Assembly (NCBI GenBank): GCA_030141605.1
Contig: JAQGDQ010000800.1
Span: 62,501 to 87,500 of the forward strand
Direction of reading: 5' to 3'
Origin: Tubiluchus corallicola
Lineage: Eukaryota > Priapulida > Priapulimorpha > Priapulimorphida > Tubiluchidae
DNA length: 25,000 nucleotides
The position numbers and the translations under genes are program-made. Every line of letters starts with the position of its first letter. Within the stretch, counting starts at the first letter, position 1. This document shows, in pieces, positions 1 to 9,149 of the stretch. Below the pieces are notes generated by a model. The model did no database searches, was not told the DNA's origin, and worked only from the letters and a program-made list of their open reading frames with translations.

Positions 1-170
1 AGTTTTAACAGCTAGCTAGAAACCTTTCTTAGTTCACTTTTTGTTTTTCCCAAACAAGATCCTGCTAGTAAATCACCCTATGCACAGACTAATGCATAAT
101 TAAGTAAAGCCCACGTAAAACAACTGAAGTTATTTAACTTATGCGGGAGACGGCTTTGCTTTACCCACAC
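1..170. repeat. Dispersed repeat, same family as the arms at 11887-12040 and 12997-13138
   Basis: This stretch shares the core AAGATCCTGCTAGTAAATCA, a following block ending CCACGT, and the block GACGGCTTTGCTTTAC with 11887-12040. It matches the reverse complement of 12997-13175. The first 30 bases (AGTTTTAACAGCTAGCTAGA) also match the reverse complement of about 13148-13175, so the family extends outward past the arms seen at 11887-13138. It lies in the intron downstream of the last visible EGF exon. The left end is cut by the window edge. I see no coding sequence in it. Confidence 0.7.
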
Positions 171-321
171 GTGAAACTGTGAAAAGGCTCATTAAATACG
201 TTTATTGATTTTATTCTTATCAGCAACTGGTTACAGATTGCTGAGTCTCGCGTATAACTCTGTCAGGGAATAAAATCGGCTAAATAAAATATTTCTGTAA
301 AAACCTAGAACAATTTCTTAC
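171..321. other. Intron sequence after the last visible EGF exon
   Basis: This is AT-rich non-coding sequence on the 3' side of the 322-435 exon in the sense of the minus-strand gene. It begins with the donor GTAAGAA read on the minus strand. Nothing else recognisable is seen. Confidence 0.5.
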
Positions 322-435
322 CAGTTTCACACATCGTGCCAGTATAACCAGGTTTACAAGTGCAAAGGAAGTCACTGACTCCATCATAGCAGGTGCCATC
401 GTTTAGACAAGGTTGAGAAATGCAATCGTTTTCAT
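322..435 (-). CDS. EGF-repeat secreted protein, exon with fourth visible EGF domain
   Basis: Read on the minus strand, an acceptor ending TTCTTAAG is followed by 114 nt and a donor GTAAGAA. Both borders are phase 1. The exon encodes one complete EGF-like domain with six cysteines in the standard spacing (DC..PC..TC..LCTC..MC), including GTC, F-x-C-x-C and PGYTG. The start reads DENDC once the split codon is completed, close to the calcium-binding EGF start D-x-D/N-E-x-C, with D in the fourth place instead of E/Q. An aspartate two residues after the third cysteine and a phenylalanine before the fourth also fit calcium binding. The phase-1 donor shows that the gene continues past the left edge of the window. 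Function beyond an extracellular EGF module cannot be assigned. Confidence 0.88.
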
Positions 436-512
436 CTTAAGAACAACAAAAAATAACAAAAATAATGTATTCAAGCGTAAGAGAAAATACTAAGCAGAAG
501 TGTGACAATGAT

Positions 513-877
513 TATATATATATATATATATATATAATCTTTATTTGCCATAAAAAATCGATATTCATAACTATAAAAGCATAAAAGAACATCGCAGCGT
601 GAGAATAAAATTCACACAACTGTTAAAGGCAAATGCGTCCAGTGCAAACTAAAAACTACTGTGCCAAAAATTTAAAACAAAATATACATTATAATGTTAC
701 ACGAAAATTATAATAGACTATATGTACCATATATATACATGTAATTTAAAATGGACGTGGGTATATAAAATTTGTGGATGAATATATATTATCGTTTACG
801 TATGTTGGGTTTTCAAAACGATTTAATGTATGTATTTTTAATTTTGATTTGAAATCGTTGAAAGACTTGATTTGTTT
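513..877 (-). mobile_element. Truncated LINE, 3' end with (TA)n tail
   Basis: Read on the minus strand this is the 3' part of the LINE family also present at 21396-21862 and 2935-3330. It has a C-terminal coding remnant (746-877), then a 3'UTR with the block GCACTGGACGCATTTGCCTT, then TGGCAAATAAAGATTATA running into a TA dinucleotide run at 513-536. The same block, the same GGCAAATAAAG signal and an AT-run tail occur at 21700-21862 on the plus strand. It sits inside an intron of the EGF gene, in the gene's own orientation. Its upstream limit is not clear. Confidence 0.75.
746..877 (-). pseudogene. LINE ORF2 C-terminal remnant
   Basis: Forty-three codons and a stop read KQIKSFNDFKSKLK near the start and FIYPRPF before the stop. 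They align residue for residue with KQIKSLSAFKTKLK ... FIYPRPY at 21396-21599. The I-K-S-x-x-x-F-K-x-x-L-K pattern is the usual C-terminal tail of non-LTR retrotransposon reverse-transcriptase proteins. The upstream part (LWNSLP in the other copy) is not readable here, so this copy is 5' truncated or decayed. Confidence 0.7.
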
Positions 878-1157
878 AAATTAATTAGTTTAACTTTTTC
901 AGTTTTAGTTTAGTTTTTATTTGTTCAATTATAAAGACTGAACATTTACAAATTACAACGAAAAGATTTGGAGTAGTTATTATTATTCCACCAAATGTAG
1001 GGAAAACTGGGGCAAATTAAACCAATAAGTTCACGAGGCAATAGCTTTGGTCCTAAATTTTGATAGGCCCTAGGTGTCCTGAGTCTAATGACCATTTAAA
1101 GCGAGATTTAAGTGGTCATTAAATGACCACGCATAATGACCATGCTATTTTTAAAAA
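878..1157. other. AT-rich intron segment with one hairpin
   Basis: No gene or clear element border is seen. A hairpin occurs at 1087-1120: arms AATGACCATTTAAA and TTTAAGTGGTCATT pair at 13 of 14 positions around a 6-nt loop GCGAGA. Two more copies of the arm word ATGACCA follow directly (1122-1145). Confidence 0.5.
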
Positions 1158-1440
1158 GATAGTTAGATAATTAGATAGTTAGTTTATTAGATAGTTAGAT
1201 AATTAGATAGTTAGATAATTAGATAGTTAGATAATTAGATAGTTAGATTATTAGAAAGTTAGATTATTAGATTAGATAATTAGATAGTTAGATAATTAGA
1301 TAGTTAGGTAATTAGATAATTAGATAATTAGATAGTTAGATTACTAGAAAGTTAGATTATTAGATAGTTAGATAATTAGATAGTTAGATAATTAGATAGT
1401 TAGATAATTAGATAGTTAGATAATTAGATAGTTAGATAAT
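1158..1440. repeat. Minisatellite of TTAGATAGTTAGATAA units
   Basis: An 8-bp word (TTAGATAG/TTAGATAA) alternates to make a 16-bp unit, repeated across about 280 bp with a few variants (TTAGAAAG, TTAGGTAA, TTACTAGA). It stops exactly where the LINE fragment at 1441 begins, so the LINE 5' truncation point may lie inside the array. Confidence 0.9.
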
Positions 1441-2020
1441 AAAGTGGGCCATAATCGTAATGACATAGTAGCTAAAACTCTGATCAATACATATTGTCTA
1501 GCCGTTTTATTATACGGATGCGAAATTGGGGGTATATCAGACAATGAAGTTAATGCCATTAGGGTAAAATGGAACACTGCCTATAGAAAATATTCGGTTT
1601 TTGACAAAACGAAAGCGTCAAATTGTTAATGTATTTTTGTGGCACAATTCCAGCGAACTTTTTAATAGATAGTCGAAAATTAAATTTTGTGAGAAAAATT
1701 GTAAACTCTTGCACATTGAGAATTCCAAAGCTAAGCTACTATGTAAATAACAGTCAAGTAAATTCAAGATTTAAATATGGTTGTGCTGTAGGTCTAAACG
1801 AAAATGTGAAATTAAAGGTTAAGAACTCATTTAAAGACTATGTTTTAAGATATCTATTATAGCTCCTTACAACACTGTATACTGTAATATAATTACAAGG
1901 GAACTACATTGTGTGGTTATTATAATGTCTGTAGATATTTTACTTTACTAATATTGCATTACCTGTTTTACTAACATCTTTATCTTTGTAAACGGTATAT
2001 TTTTATACGAAATAAACGCA
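1441..2020 (+). mobile_element. 5'-truncated LINE with microsatellite tail
   Basis: The region carries reverse-transcriptase C-terminal remnants (1444-1862), then about 150 bp of 3'UTR ending in GAAATAAACGCA, which leads directly into a long (TAC)n tract at 2021. A simple-repeat 3' tail after an AATAAA-like signal is common for non-LTR elements. The element lies in an intron of the EGF gene, in the opposite orientation to the gene. Confidence 0.75.
1444..1862 (+). pseudogene. Reverse transcriptase C-terminal region (LINE), frameshifted
   Basis: The first frame (from 1444) reads VAKTLINTYCLAVLLYGCEI and then NAIRVKWNTAYRKYS. The second frame (about 1623-1862) reads MYFCGTIPANFLIDSRKLNF. The order Y-C-x-x-x-L-L-Y-G-x-E, W-N-x-x-x-R-K, then a MYxC..P..ID..KL block is the familiar C-terminal region after the thumb of LINE reverse transcriptases. 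The two halves are in different frames, with the shift near 1615-1623. There is no upstream catalytic domain. It is a dead fragment, not a host gene. The exact LINE clade cannot be set from this piece. Confidence 0.72.
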
Positions 2021-2799
<779 letters not shown>

Positions 2800-2913
2800 C
2801 TGTTTCACAATTTTTACCGGTATATCCTGGACTACAAGTGCAGGTGAAATGAGAGTCATAGTTGTTGCAGGTGCCACCATTAGAACAAGTTACAGTCGAA
2901 CATTTATCAACCA
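2800..2913 (-). CDS. EGF-repeat secreted protein, exon with third EGF domain
   Basis: On the minus strand an acceptor with a pyrimidine-rich tract ending TTTCTAG is followed by 114 nt and a donor GTAATT, phase 1 at both ends. It encodes one EGF-like domain with six cysteines: DKC, VTC, GTC, FTCTC, NC, with SNGGTC and SPGYTG in the standard places. The start reads VDKC, not D-x-D-E-C, so calcium binding is less sure than in the neighbouring domains, though N after the third cysteine and F before the fourth are kept. A LINE 3' end begins only some 20-30 bp upstream of the acceptor. Confidence 0.88.
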
Positions 2914-2934
2914 CTAGAAAGACCAAAAATAACA

Positions 2935-3330
2935 AATAATTATTTATATATATTAATTCCTTATATGTCATTAAAATGGTTCACTCATTATAATGAAATT
3001 GAGTAAGCCTCAGCATAATGTTAAGATAACAACACTGTTCAAGACAAATACGTCCAGTGCAGACTAAAAAAAACTAAAGCGCAAAACTAAGGCCTAATTA
3101 TATACAATAAATGAACATATTTACAAACGCCATATTAAAATATTTTACAAAACAATATTACAAAAGTACACTAAATTTTACATGACATATTTTACACTAT
3201 ATATACATTTGACATGACATAATTAACAGATACATGCTTTACATTACATAAATTTTACTCATTGCATTTACACTATTTATACATTTGACATTACAAAACT
3301 AACATAACACGTAATAATATTTTTAATAGT
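2935..3330 (-). mobile_element. LINE 3'UTR fragment, third copy of the family
   Basis: Read on the minus strand, CTGCACTGGACGTATTTG is followed by TGAACAGTGTTG and an end near ATGACATATAAGGAATTAAT with a short TATATATA stretch. This parallels the 3'UTR and tail of the copies at 513-877 and 21396-21862. No coding remnant was recognised. AT-rich sequence containing repeated ATGTCAAATGTATA-like words (3150-3300) probably belongs to it. Limits are approximate. Confidence 0.55.
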
Positions 3331-3552
3331 TTTATGGAGTCAGGGGCGGAGGTAGATCAAATTCGCAGGTAAACAGAACCATGCTCAGTTTAATTTGTTT
3401 CACCTTTTCGTAACCACTGAAATTATTCTTCTTTCCGATTCCTCAAACGTCTCTCTCTCTCTTTTTTTGAACTTATTCGGTTATCAGTTTTAACATTTCT
3501 CAACATTCCATTAAGCAGACTAATTAATATTTCATATAATCCTTCGTTAGTT
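3331..3552. other. Intron segment, no gene recognised
   Basis: AT-rich sequence containing a short CT-rich run (TCTCTCTCTCTCTTTTTTT near 3451). A minus-strand open frame (3423-3608) runs from here into the inverted repeat and shows no recognisable protein feature. Confidence 0.4.
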
Positions 3553-4269
3553 ACACCACACCTTAACTGGGCTTCATGCCAGCATTCATCAACATAATTA
3601 TCTATCATAATCTAACGTTTTTAACATAGCTTAACAGGTTCTCTTTACTATAATGTTACCATCAGCAACTGTATCTACAGTGTACACAAATGAAAGAACT
3701 AGTCTCTAAGAACTAACATGTTGTTTATTAGCACAGACGATCGTTTTGACAACAACTGTCATTTTCAATGGTATAAATCCAGCCAAAACAATTAATAAGT
3801 ACAATTATGACACCACTAGCCAAGGCTAAAATAAACTATATCACTACACAATCAGAAGAGGGAAATTCAAATTGTCAGAATACAACTAGCAATAACTTAG
3901 AAAGAGGCTCTTACGTGAAGAAAACTGTAAAGAAAACACAAGAATATATCAGATTCTGGTAAAGATTGTGATTGTATAGTGATATAATTTATTTTAGCCT
4001 TGGCTAGTGGTGTCATAATTGTACTTATTATTTGTTTTGGCTGGATTTATACCATTGAAAATGACAGTTGTTGTCAAAACGATCGTCTGTGCTAATAAAC
4101 AACATGTTAGTTCTTAGAGGCTAGTTCTTTCATTTGTGTAGACTGTAGTTAAAGTCGCTGATGGTAACATTATAGTAAAGAGAACCTGTTAAACTATGTT
4201 AAAACGTTAGATTATGATAGATAATTATGTTGATGAATGCTGGCATGAAGCCCAGTTAAGGAGTGGTGT
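3553..4269. repeat. Large inverted repeat: 302-bp and 301-bp arms around a 114-bp spacer
   Basis: The left arm (3553-3854, beginning ACACCACACCTTAACTGGGC) is a near-perfect reverse complement of the right arm (3969-4269). The spacer is 3855-3968. A second locus, 9641-10068, carries one arm plus the spacer in the order right arm then spacer, reverse complemented. The arrangement right arm + spacer is therefore ancestral and the left arm is an added inverted copy. The right arm runs straight into an LTR-like unit (4267-4511). Transcribed, the arms could form a roughly 300-bp hairpin. Confidence 0.88.
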
Positions 4270-4511
4270 CACGTGAGTAAGTGATTCAGAATCGAGGTGT
4301 CGAAGCTCCGCGCACGATATATAAGCCTTGTGATGCGCCCAGCTCAGGGGATTGAGTCTGGAAGCTGAAGGAGAGCAAGCTAGATCAGGGGGCTTGGCTT
4401 TACTATCTGTTATATTTATTGTGTTTGATGTTCAATAAACGTGTAGTTTTATAATCTGACTAGTTTTGCCATCCCTAAAACACCAATAATCAGCTTTGCA
4501 CAACCAATACA
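4267..4511 (+). mobile_element. LTR-like unit with TATA box and AATAAA
   Basis: The unit starts TGTCACGTGAGTAAG and may end CCAATACA (TGT...ACA). It has a TATATAAG box at 4318-4325 and AATAAA at 4434-4439 in the same direction, as in the U3-R-U5 plan of a retrotransposon LTR. It is preceded by a short purine-rich AAGGAGTGG, fitting a polypurine tract, so this could be a 3' LTR with a piece of internal region (3855-4266) to its left. A second copy lies on the minus strand at 9397-9646. Similarity continues about 14 bp past the proposed ACA end in both copies, so the right border is not settled. Confidence 0.55.
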
Positions 4512-4708
4512 ACGAATTATTTAACTCTTATAGTTGAAACAAAGTCGCTTTCCCTGCGATTGTATAAGACTATTTTGACTATTCCGAATTATTATCGACA
4601 ATTACGTTCAACTAAATCCACATAATTAAGAGATCTAAAAGACCTAATTTAACAATAAGCATGACAATTGCTATATTATTGAAATAAAGCGACATGTGAA
4701 TACATTAA
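4512..4708. other. AT-rich spacer, nothing recognised
   Basis: AT-rich intron sequence between the LTR-like unit and the Harbinger-like MITE. I see no open frame or repeat in it. Confidence 0.4.
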
Positions 4709-4938
4709 CGGCGCATTCAAAGTAGCAGGCTTTCTCGTTAAATAACTTGTAAGCATGTTCAGACTAGAGAGCAAAAGTTACTCTGAGTTACTCTCCAACA
4801 GTAAGCGCGAGCTGGCACTGCCTACTTTACTCATACTAGACAGTAGCTCGCAGGAAATCAATAAAGCACTTTCACACTTGAGAGTTTGCCGTCAGAGAGA
4901 AAACTTGCGACAGAAAACTCGCTAATGTGAATGGGCCC
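4709..4938. mobile_element. Short MITE, PIF/Harbinger-like, TAA target duplication
   Basis: The left end CGGCGCATTCAAAGTAGCAG and the reverse complement of the right end, GGGCCCATTCACATTAGCGA, are imperfect terminal inverted repeats. Both ends are flanked by TAA (4706-4708 and 4939-4941). A 3-bp TAA/TTA duplication with G/C-rich ends reading GGGCC..TTCACA is typical of PIF/Harbinger MITEs. The element is 230 bp and has no coding capacity. Confidence 0.7.
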
Positions 4939-5098
4939 TAACAAAGGAAGTTTGCATAACTTATGGAAACTCATAGGACCAATGCCTGCACCTGATTAGC
5001 TACTCCTTAAATACCCAACTGATGACAACAGACGCTAAACATAGATATTACGTCACTGGTTGCTAGGAAACACAGAAGCACGGAGACTAGTAAATAAG

Positions 5099-5328
5099 GG
5101 TGGTGGCAGTAACTAAGTGCAGGGCAGTAACAGTAACAGAGGGTTGGGTGATGGCAAACAAGTCCTGTTCGATGGTAACCAAGGGCTGGGTGATGGTAAC
5201 AAAAGACTGGGTGGTGGTAACCAATTGCTGGGTGATGGTAACAAAAGACTGGGTGATGGTAACCAGTTGCTGGGTGATGGCAACCAAGGGGTGGGTGATG
5301 GTAACCAAGGCCTGGATGATGGTAACTA
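5099..5328. repeat. 18-bp minisatellite (GGGTGATGGTAACCAA-like)
   Basis: About ten imperfect units of roughly 18 bp (for example CTGGGTGATGGTAACAAA) repeat, most regularly from 5141. Because 18 is a multiple of three, open frames stay open on both strands and in several frames at once. These are by-products of the repeat, not genes. Confidence 0.9.
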
Positions 5329-5589
5329 AATATGGGCAGTGCCAGGTTGATGAATATGACAGTTATTGGTAACGTCAGGACAATGAGTTCAATAGCCATG
5401 ATGCAATACACCATTTCATCACATAATATAATCTGTGTGACGCTAATCTCATATAAACTAAATTACCTTATTAAATACCTATATAACTGCAACACACTTT
5501 GAAGTTTTTTTAATGCGTTATTACGATTACACAAAGAATTCATAGTTATTATTAAACAAAAAAAACTTATAAATTAAATGACTTGCCTT
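5329..5589. other. AT-rich intron segment
   Basis: No gene, repeat or regulatory element is recognised here. Confidence 0.35.
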
Positions 5590-5770
5590 TTTCTTGTGAA
5601 TTTCGAACGCGTGCAGTACTGTAAAGATCGCCATGTTTCTCGTCTTTGGCGCGAGTGCGCGAGAATGACGTACGAGGTACAGAAAGCGTCTTTGGTTACC
5701 GATCTTTGTTGACTTCGTGACTGTACTCATAACGTCATTCGTCTCGCGCAACAAAAATGGCGGTTCTTCA
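5590..5770. other. CpG-rich patch inside the intron
   Basis: Against an AT-rich, CpG-poor background this 180 bp is dense in CpG (GAACGCGTG, GGCGCGAGTGCGCGAG, GTCTCGCGC) and ends in AAAATGGCGG, which resembles a YY1-type start-site motif. An inverted pair around TGACGT occurs (CGAGAATGACGTACG near 5659 and ACGTCATTCGTCTCG near 5731). A minus-strand open frame (5527-5754) contains an ATG at the word AACATGGCGATC, but no known protein is seen. It could be an internal promoter, an old first exon or part of a repeat. Confidence 0.4.
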
Positions 5771-6130
5771 GACTTAATACCACTAACAAGAAGAGAGAAA
5801 AATCAAACGAAACAAGTTTTACTGTAAGTTCATAAGAAAATAAATTAAATGTTCGTAATGAGAGCAGGATTTTAAGTTGTAAAAGCTTTTACTACAGTGA
5901 GCTTTTTGTTTGGCTATAAGTCCATTATAAATTAATGCCATTTGAGTTGATTGATTAATTACAATATTAATCATGAAATCATCGATTAATTATGAAATTC
6001 AGAGACTTCAATTAAAAAGCAATTTTGATAATGATGCTAAATAAATTCTAATTCTATTACGGTACAGTTAATCATGGGATTACAATAAAATGCAATCAAC
6101 CTTTTTATTTATTTATTTTTTATTTATTTT
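5771..6130. other. AT-rich intron segment, nothing recognised
   Basis: Several ATTAAT-rich stretches and a T-rich run of TTTATTTATT words near 6105-6130 border the dispersed repeat that follows. I see no coding sequence. Confidence 0.4.
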
Positions 6131-6464
6131 TTATTATTATCACATTCAGTACAATATAAAGCACACAGTGACATGAAAATTATTACATCTACTATATTAA
6201 ATTTATTATGTTTCGTACACTATCGTTATCATAAAAGAATAATTGTACTGCAGTGGGCTAGAGAAGCAAAGCCCACTGTCATGTGAACCTGATAAAAAAA
6301 TGGATGAGTGAACAAAAAAAGAACTGGGAGAAAGGTTAGATCACACAGGAAGCGTAGAAGGATGTGTTAGTGGAAATGGTAGGAAGAAAGATAATAGATT
6401 GTGCTATATTGACATCAGCTCTAAAGATTTATCAATGATGCCTTGTTTTGCATAATCTGTACCA
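6131..6464 (+). repeat. Dispersed repeat, inverted partner at 20812-21167
   Basis: This matches the reverse complement of 20812-21167 over its full length with modest divergence. Matching blocks include AGTACAATATAAAGCACACA, GCAGTGGGCTAGAGAAGCAA and AGCTCTAAAGATTTATCAAT. Similarity stops abruptly at ATAATCTGTACCA in both copies. A hairpin CAGTGGGCT ... AGCCCACTG sits at 6251-6278 and is kept in the other copy. It is probably a SINE or the non-coding 3' part of a LINE; no protein was recognised. Confidence 0.75.
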
Positions 6465-6718
6465 GGATTGTGGTATGATTGCTGCAGTAGGTGTGGGAAA
6501 TTAGGAAGTGTTGTACTTGTTGAGAATCATTGCTGTTGTAAATTAGAACATTGTTTCAGCACAAATAAGTTGAAAATAGGAAAATTAGCGTCCACAACAA
6601 CCACGTAAAGATGAAGTCTAAACATGTGTTAGCCAGCATTTAATTAAAACATTTTTTACCTTCGTGTTATATTCACAAAAAATATATGCAAAAAATACAT
6701 GCATGCAAAAATACATAC
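6465..6718. other. Intron segment just downstream of an EGF exon
   Basis: No gene is recognised here. The end next to the EGF exon is rich in ATGCATGC and ATACATACATGCA words (6680-6720); the donor actually used by that exon lies in this stretch. Confidence 0.45.
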
Positions 6719-6832
6719 ATGCAGTCTCACAGGTCTTGCCAGTCCAACCAATACACGTACAGCTGAAGTCGTTAACTAAATCAGTGCAGACGCCATAATT
6801 TTTGCAAGGCATACGTGCACATTCATCAATAT
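6719..6832 (-). CDS. EGF-repeat secreted protein, exon with second EGF domain (calcium-binding type)
   Basis: On the minus strand an acceptor TTTTTAG is followed by 114 nt encoding one EGF-like domain. With the split codon completed it begins D-I-D-E-C, and it keeps D two residues after the third cysteine and F before the fourth, so it fits the calcium-binding EGF consensus. The loop before the last cysteine (IGWTGKT) is one residue shorter than in the other domains. The usual donor position right after the ET codons reads GCATG, not GT. The next GT, three bases on (GTATGT), keeps phase 1 and restores the 114-nt exon length, adding one alanine codon. I take that as the real donor. Confidence 0.87.
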
Positions 6833-6884
6833 CTAAAAATGAAAAAACCGTTTTTCGTTAAACACATTTTGGATTACATAAACG

Positions 6885-8210
6885 TATTACTAGCTGATAT
6901 AGAAGTGCTGGTCTATCATAAAAATAGTGCGTCGAGGTCATTCAAAATGGCCGCCGATGCACCTTTGAAGTTAAAATAAAAAACAAGCATTAAAGGTATC
7001 GTCAACTAATAGAACAATGTGCTCAGACATCGCGAAAACACTATTCCAAAGTCGAAGACAGTCACAGTGTTCAAAGTATGGCATCAACATCTAGAATGGC
7101 AAGTGCATTTTCACTCTAAAACTGAGTCGACGGCCATCTTGAATTATCAGACACCGAATGAACTTGAAACACTATTTTTTCTGCAGCGCATAACAGTGCA
7201 CTTTTTGTCAGCTTGTATCACAAATTATACAGACTGAAATGCTTATTAATTGAGTTATTTTGACTTTAAACCTGCATCGGCGGCCATTTTGAGCAACAAT
7301 GACCTTGAAACAACATCATTTCTCTGACACCATATACTCCGGTCAAAATACAGTATGACCAGACAAATATAACGCAAAACTGAAATTTGCCCAGACACCC
7401 AGAAAGTCGTCCAGCATTTTCAAAATCCCATGCAATCCACTTTCGTGAAAATAATTATGAAGCTTCAAAATTCAAAATGGCCGCCAATCATTATAAAGTC
7501 AAAATTGCTCAAGAAGAAGGCATTTAAGATAGCATAAATATATTACTAGCTGGTATAAAAGTGCGTATCAGAAAATTGGCCTACCAAGAAAGTAGTGGGC
7601 CTTTCAATAGAATGCGTAAATGTATTGCCAATTGTAACAAATGGGAGAAGTTGAGTAGTTTCAAGGTCATTTAGGGTCACTGTTATTCAAAATTGCCACT
7701 GACGTAGGTTTATGGTCCAAATAACTCAAATAATAAAGTGCATAATTGTAGTCTATCTGAAAAAATTGTGTTCCAAGGTCATTCAGAATCTGATAATTCA
7801 AGATGTATCGACGCAGTTTTAGAGTCTTTCACCGTGGACCAGTGTTTTCTTACTGTCTGAGCGTATTTTTCTATCAGGTGATAATACATGTACGCAGCCA
7901 ACAAAGCTTCTTAATTAATTTATTTTGACTTCAAAGTTGCATCAGCAGCCATTTTCAATGACCATGAGTGAAAATGACCTTAAAACACTTCCTTCTGCTG
8001 ATAATATATTCATGTAATCCAAAATGTTTACTATTTGAGTTATTTTGAATGACCTTAACATTGGATGACCTTGAAATACTATTTTGCTAATAGGCCACAC
8101 ACACTTTTCTCAGCTGGTAACACATTTATACCATCTTAAATGTCACCTAGTTGAACTACGTTGTCTTTACAGCAGCGGGGGCCACATTGAATTCAAAGCC
8201 CCATAACTGT
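6885..8210. repeat. Old, decayed tandem array with AATGGCCGCC-type motif
   Basis: Words recur in the same order several times: TTACTAGCTGRTATARAAGTGC (6885, 7540), TTATTTTGACTT(T/C)AAA (7255, 7920), GCATCGGCGGCCATTTTGA-like (7273, 7940; also 6948 and 7476 in the other sense), and AATGACCTTGAAACAC-like (7155, 7300, 7975, 8060). Units appear to be some 200-350 bp but are too diverged to align by eye. The open frame at 7019-7237 is chance. Much of the intron between the first and second EGF exons is filled by this array. Confidence 0.6.
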
Positions 8211-8594
8211 ATCCTTCATTCTGAATGACTTTCTGAGAGTCTATGCAAAACTTTTAAGTTATCTTTTATGCGATTATCGATTTTGCTCGATTATCTTGGG
8301 CAATCCAGAAAAATCACCATAGTACTTGTTTTTTAATGTACAAAACAATTACACATTTTATTCTCTTTATTTAACAGGCATTCGTCTACAAATTCTGTGT
8401 TTTTCTATATAAAACTATTTACTATAGTAGCTAGACTCATATACAGTCTTATCATTGGTTAAGTAATGATTGCCAAAGCAATATTATATCATTTTGCGAA
8501 GAGATTTTTCAAGAAGATTTCTGTCCATAGTCTTGCTTGTTAAGTGGTTCCTGTAAACGAAGTTCTTTTGCAGAAGGTCGCAAATTTGTGCGTT
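8211..8594. other. Intron segment, nothing recognised
   Basis: AT-rich sequence between the decayed array and the pogo-like left end. No gene or repeat is seen. Confidence 0.4.
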
Positions 8595-8878
8595 CAGAAA
8601 GTCCTCGCTTAACGACGCCCCCAATTAGCGACGTTTCGCTTTAACGACGCTGAACATTTGACACATTTTTTCACTTAACGACGCACGTTTCACTTTAGCG
8701 ACGATTTTTTTACTCTGTTCATGCCAAATTTTTATTTTATCAATAACATTTTTACCTAATTTGATGCATTAAAACAGTGCATAATTGTGTACTGTTCTGT
8801 TCGAAAAATGTACTAATAACGTAACCAGGGTAATTTTTATAGGTTTTTGCTTCACTACTGACTACTAAATGCCAGCCG

Positions 8879-9149
8879 TTTATATCAAGTGAGACCTGTT
8901 TATATCAAGTGAGACCTGTTTATATATCAAGTGAGACCTGTTTATATCAAGTGAGACCTGTTTATATCAAGTGAGACCTGTTTGTATCGAGTGAGACCTG
9001 TTTATAACGGTGAGACCTGTTTATATCGAGTGAGTGAGACCTGTTTATATCGAGTGAGTGAGACCTGTTTATATCAAGTGAGACCTGTTTTTATCAAGTG
9101 AGACCTGTTTATATCAAGTGAGACCTGTTTATATATCAAGTGAGACCTG
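8879..9149. repeat. Minisatellite, 13 units of about 20 bp
   Basis: The unit is TTTATATCAAGTGAGACCTG. The thirteen consecutive units have lengths 20, 20, 22, 20, 20, 20, 19, 24, 24, 20, 20, 20 and 22. The 22-bp forms gain an AT, the two adjacent 24-bp forms gain a GAGT, and the 19-bp form reads TTTATAACGG. It lies inside the pogo-like element, left of the nested hAT. Confidence 0.95.

Noticed and set aside
3423-3608. 61-aa minus-strand frame spanning the end of the inverted repeat
   Set aside because: Crosses the arm border into unrelated sequence, so it is unlikely to be an inherited protein; no known motif.
5007-5414. Several overlapping open frames on both strands with HHP or GDGN repeats
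   Set aside because: The 18-bp minisatellite keeps multiple frames open at once; composition follows the repeat.
7019-7237. 72-aa plus-strand frame
   Set aside because: Lies inside the decayed satellite; related units do not keep it open.
8879-9149. CRISPR-like array
   Set aside because: Units are directly adjacent with no spacers; this is a minisatellite in an animal genome.
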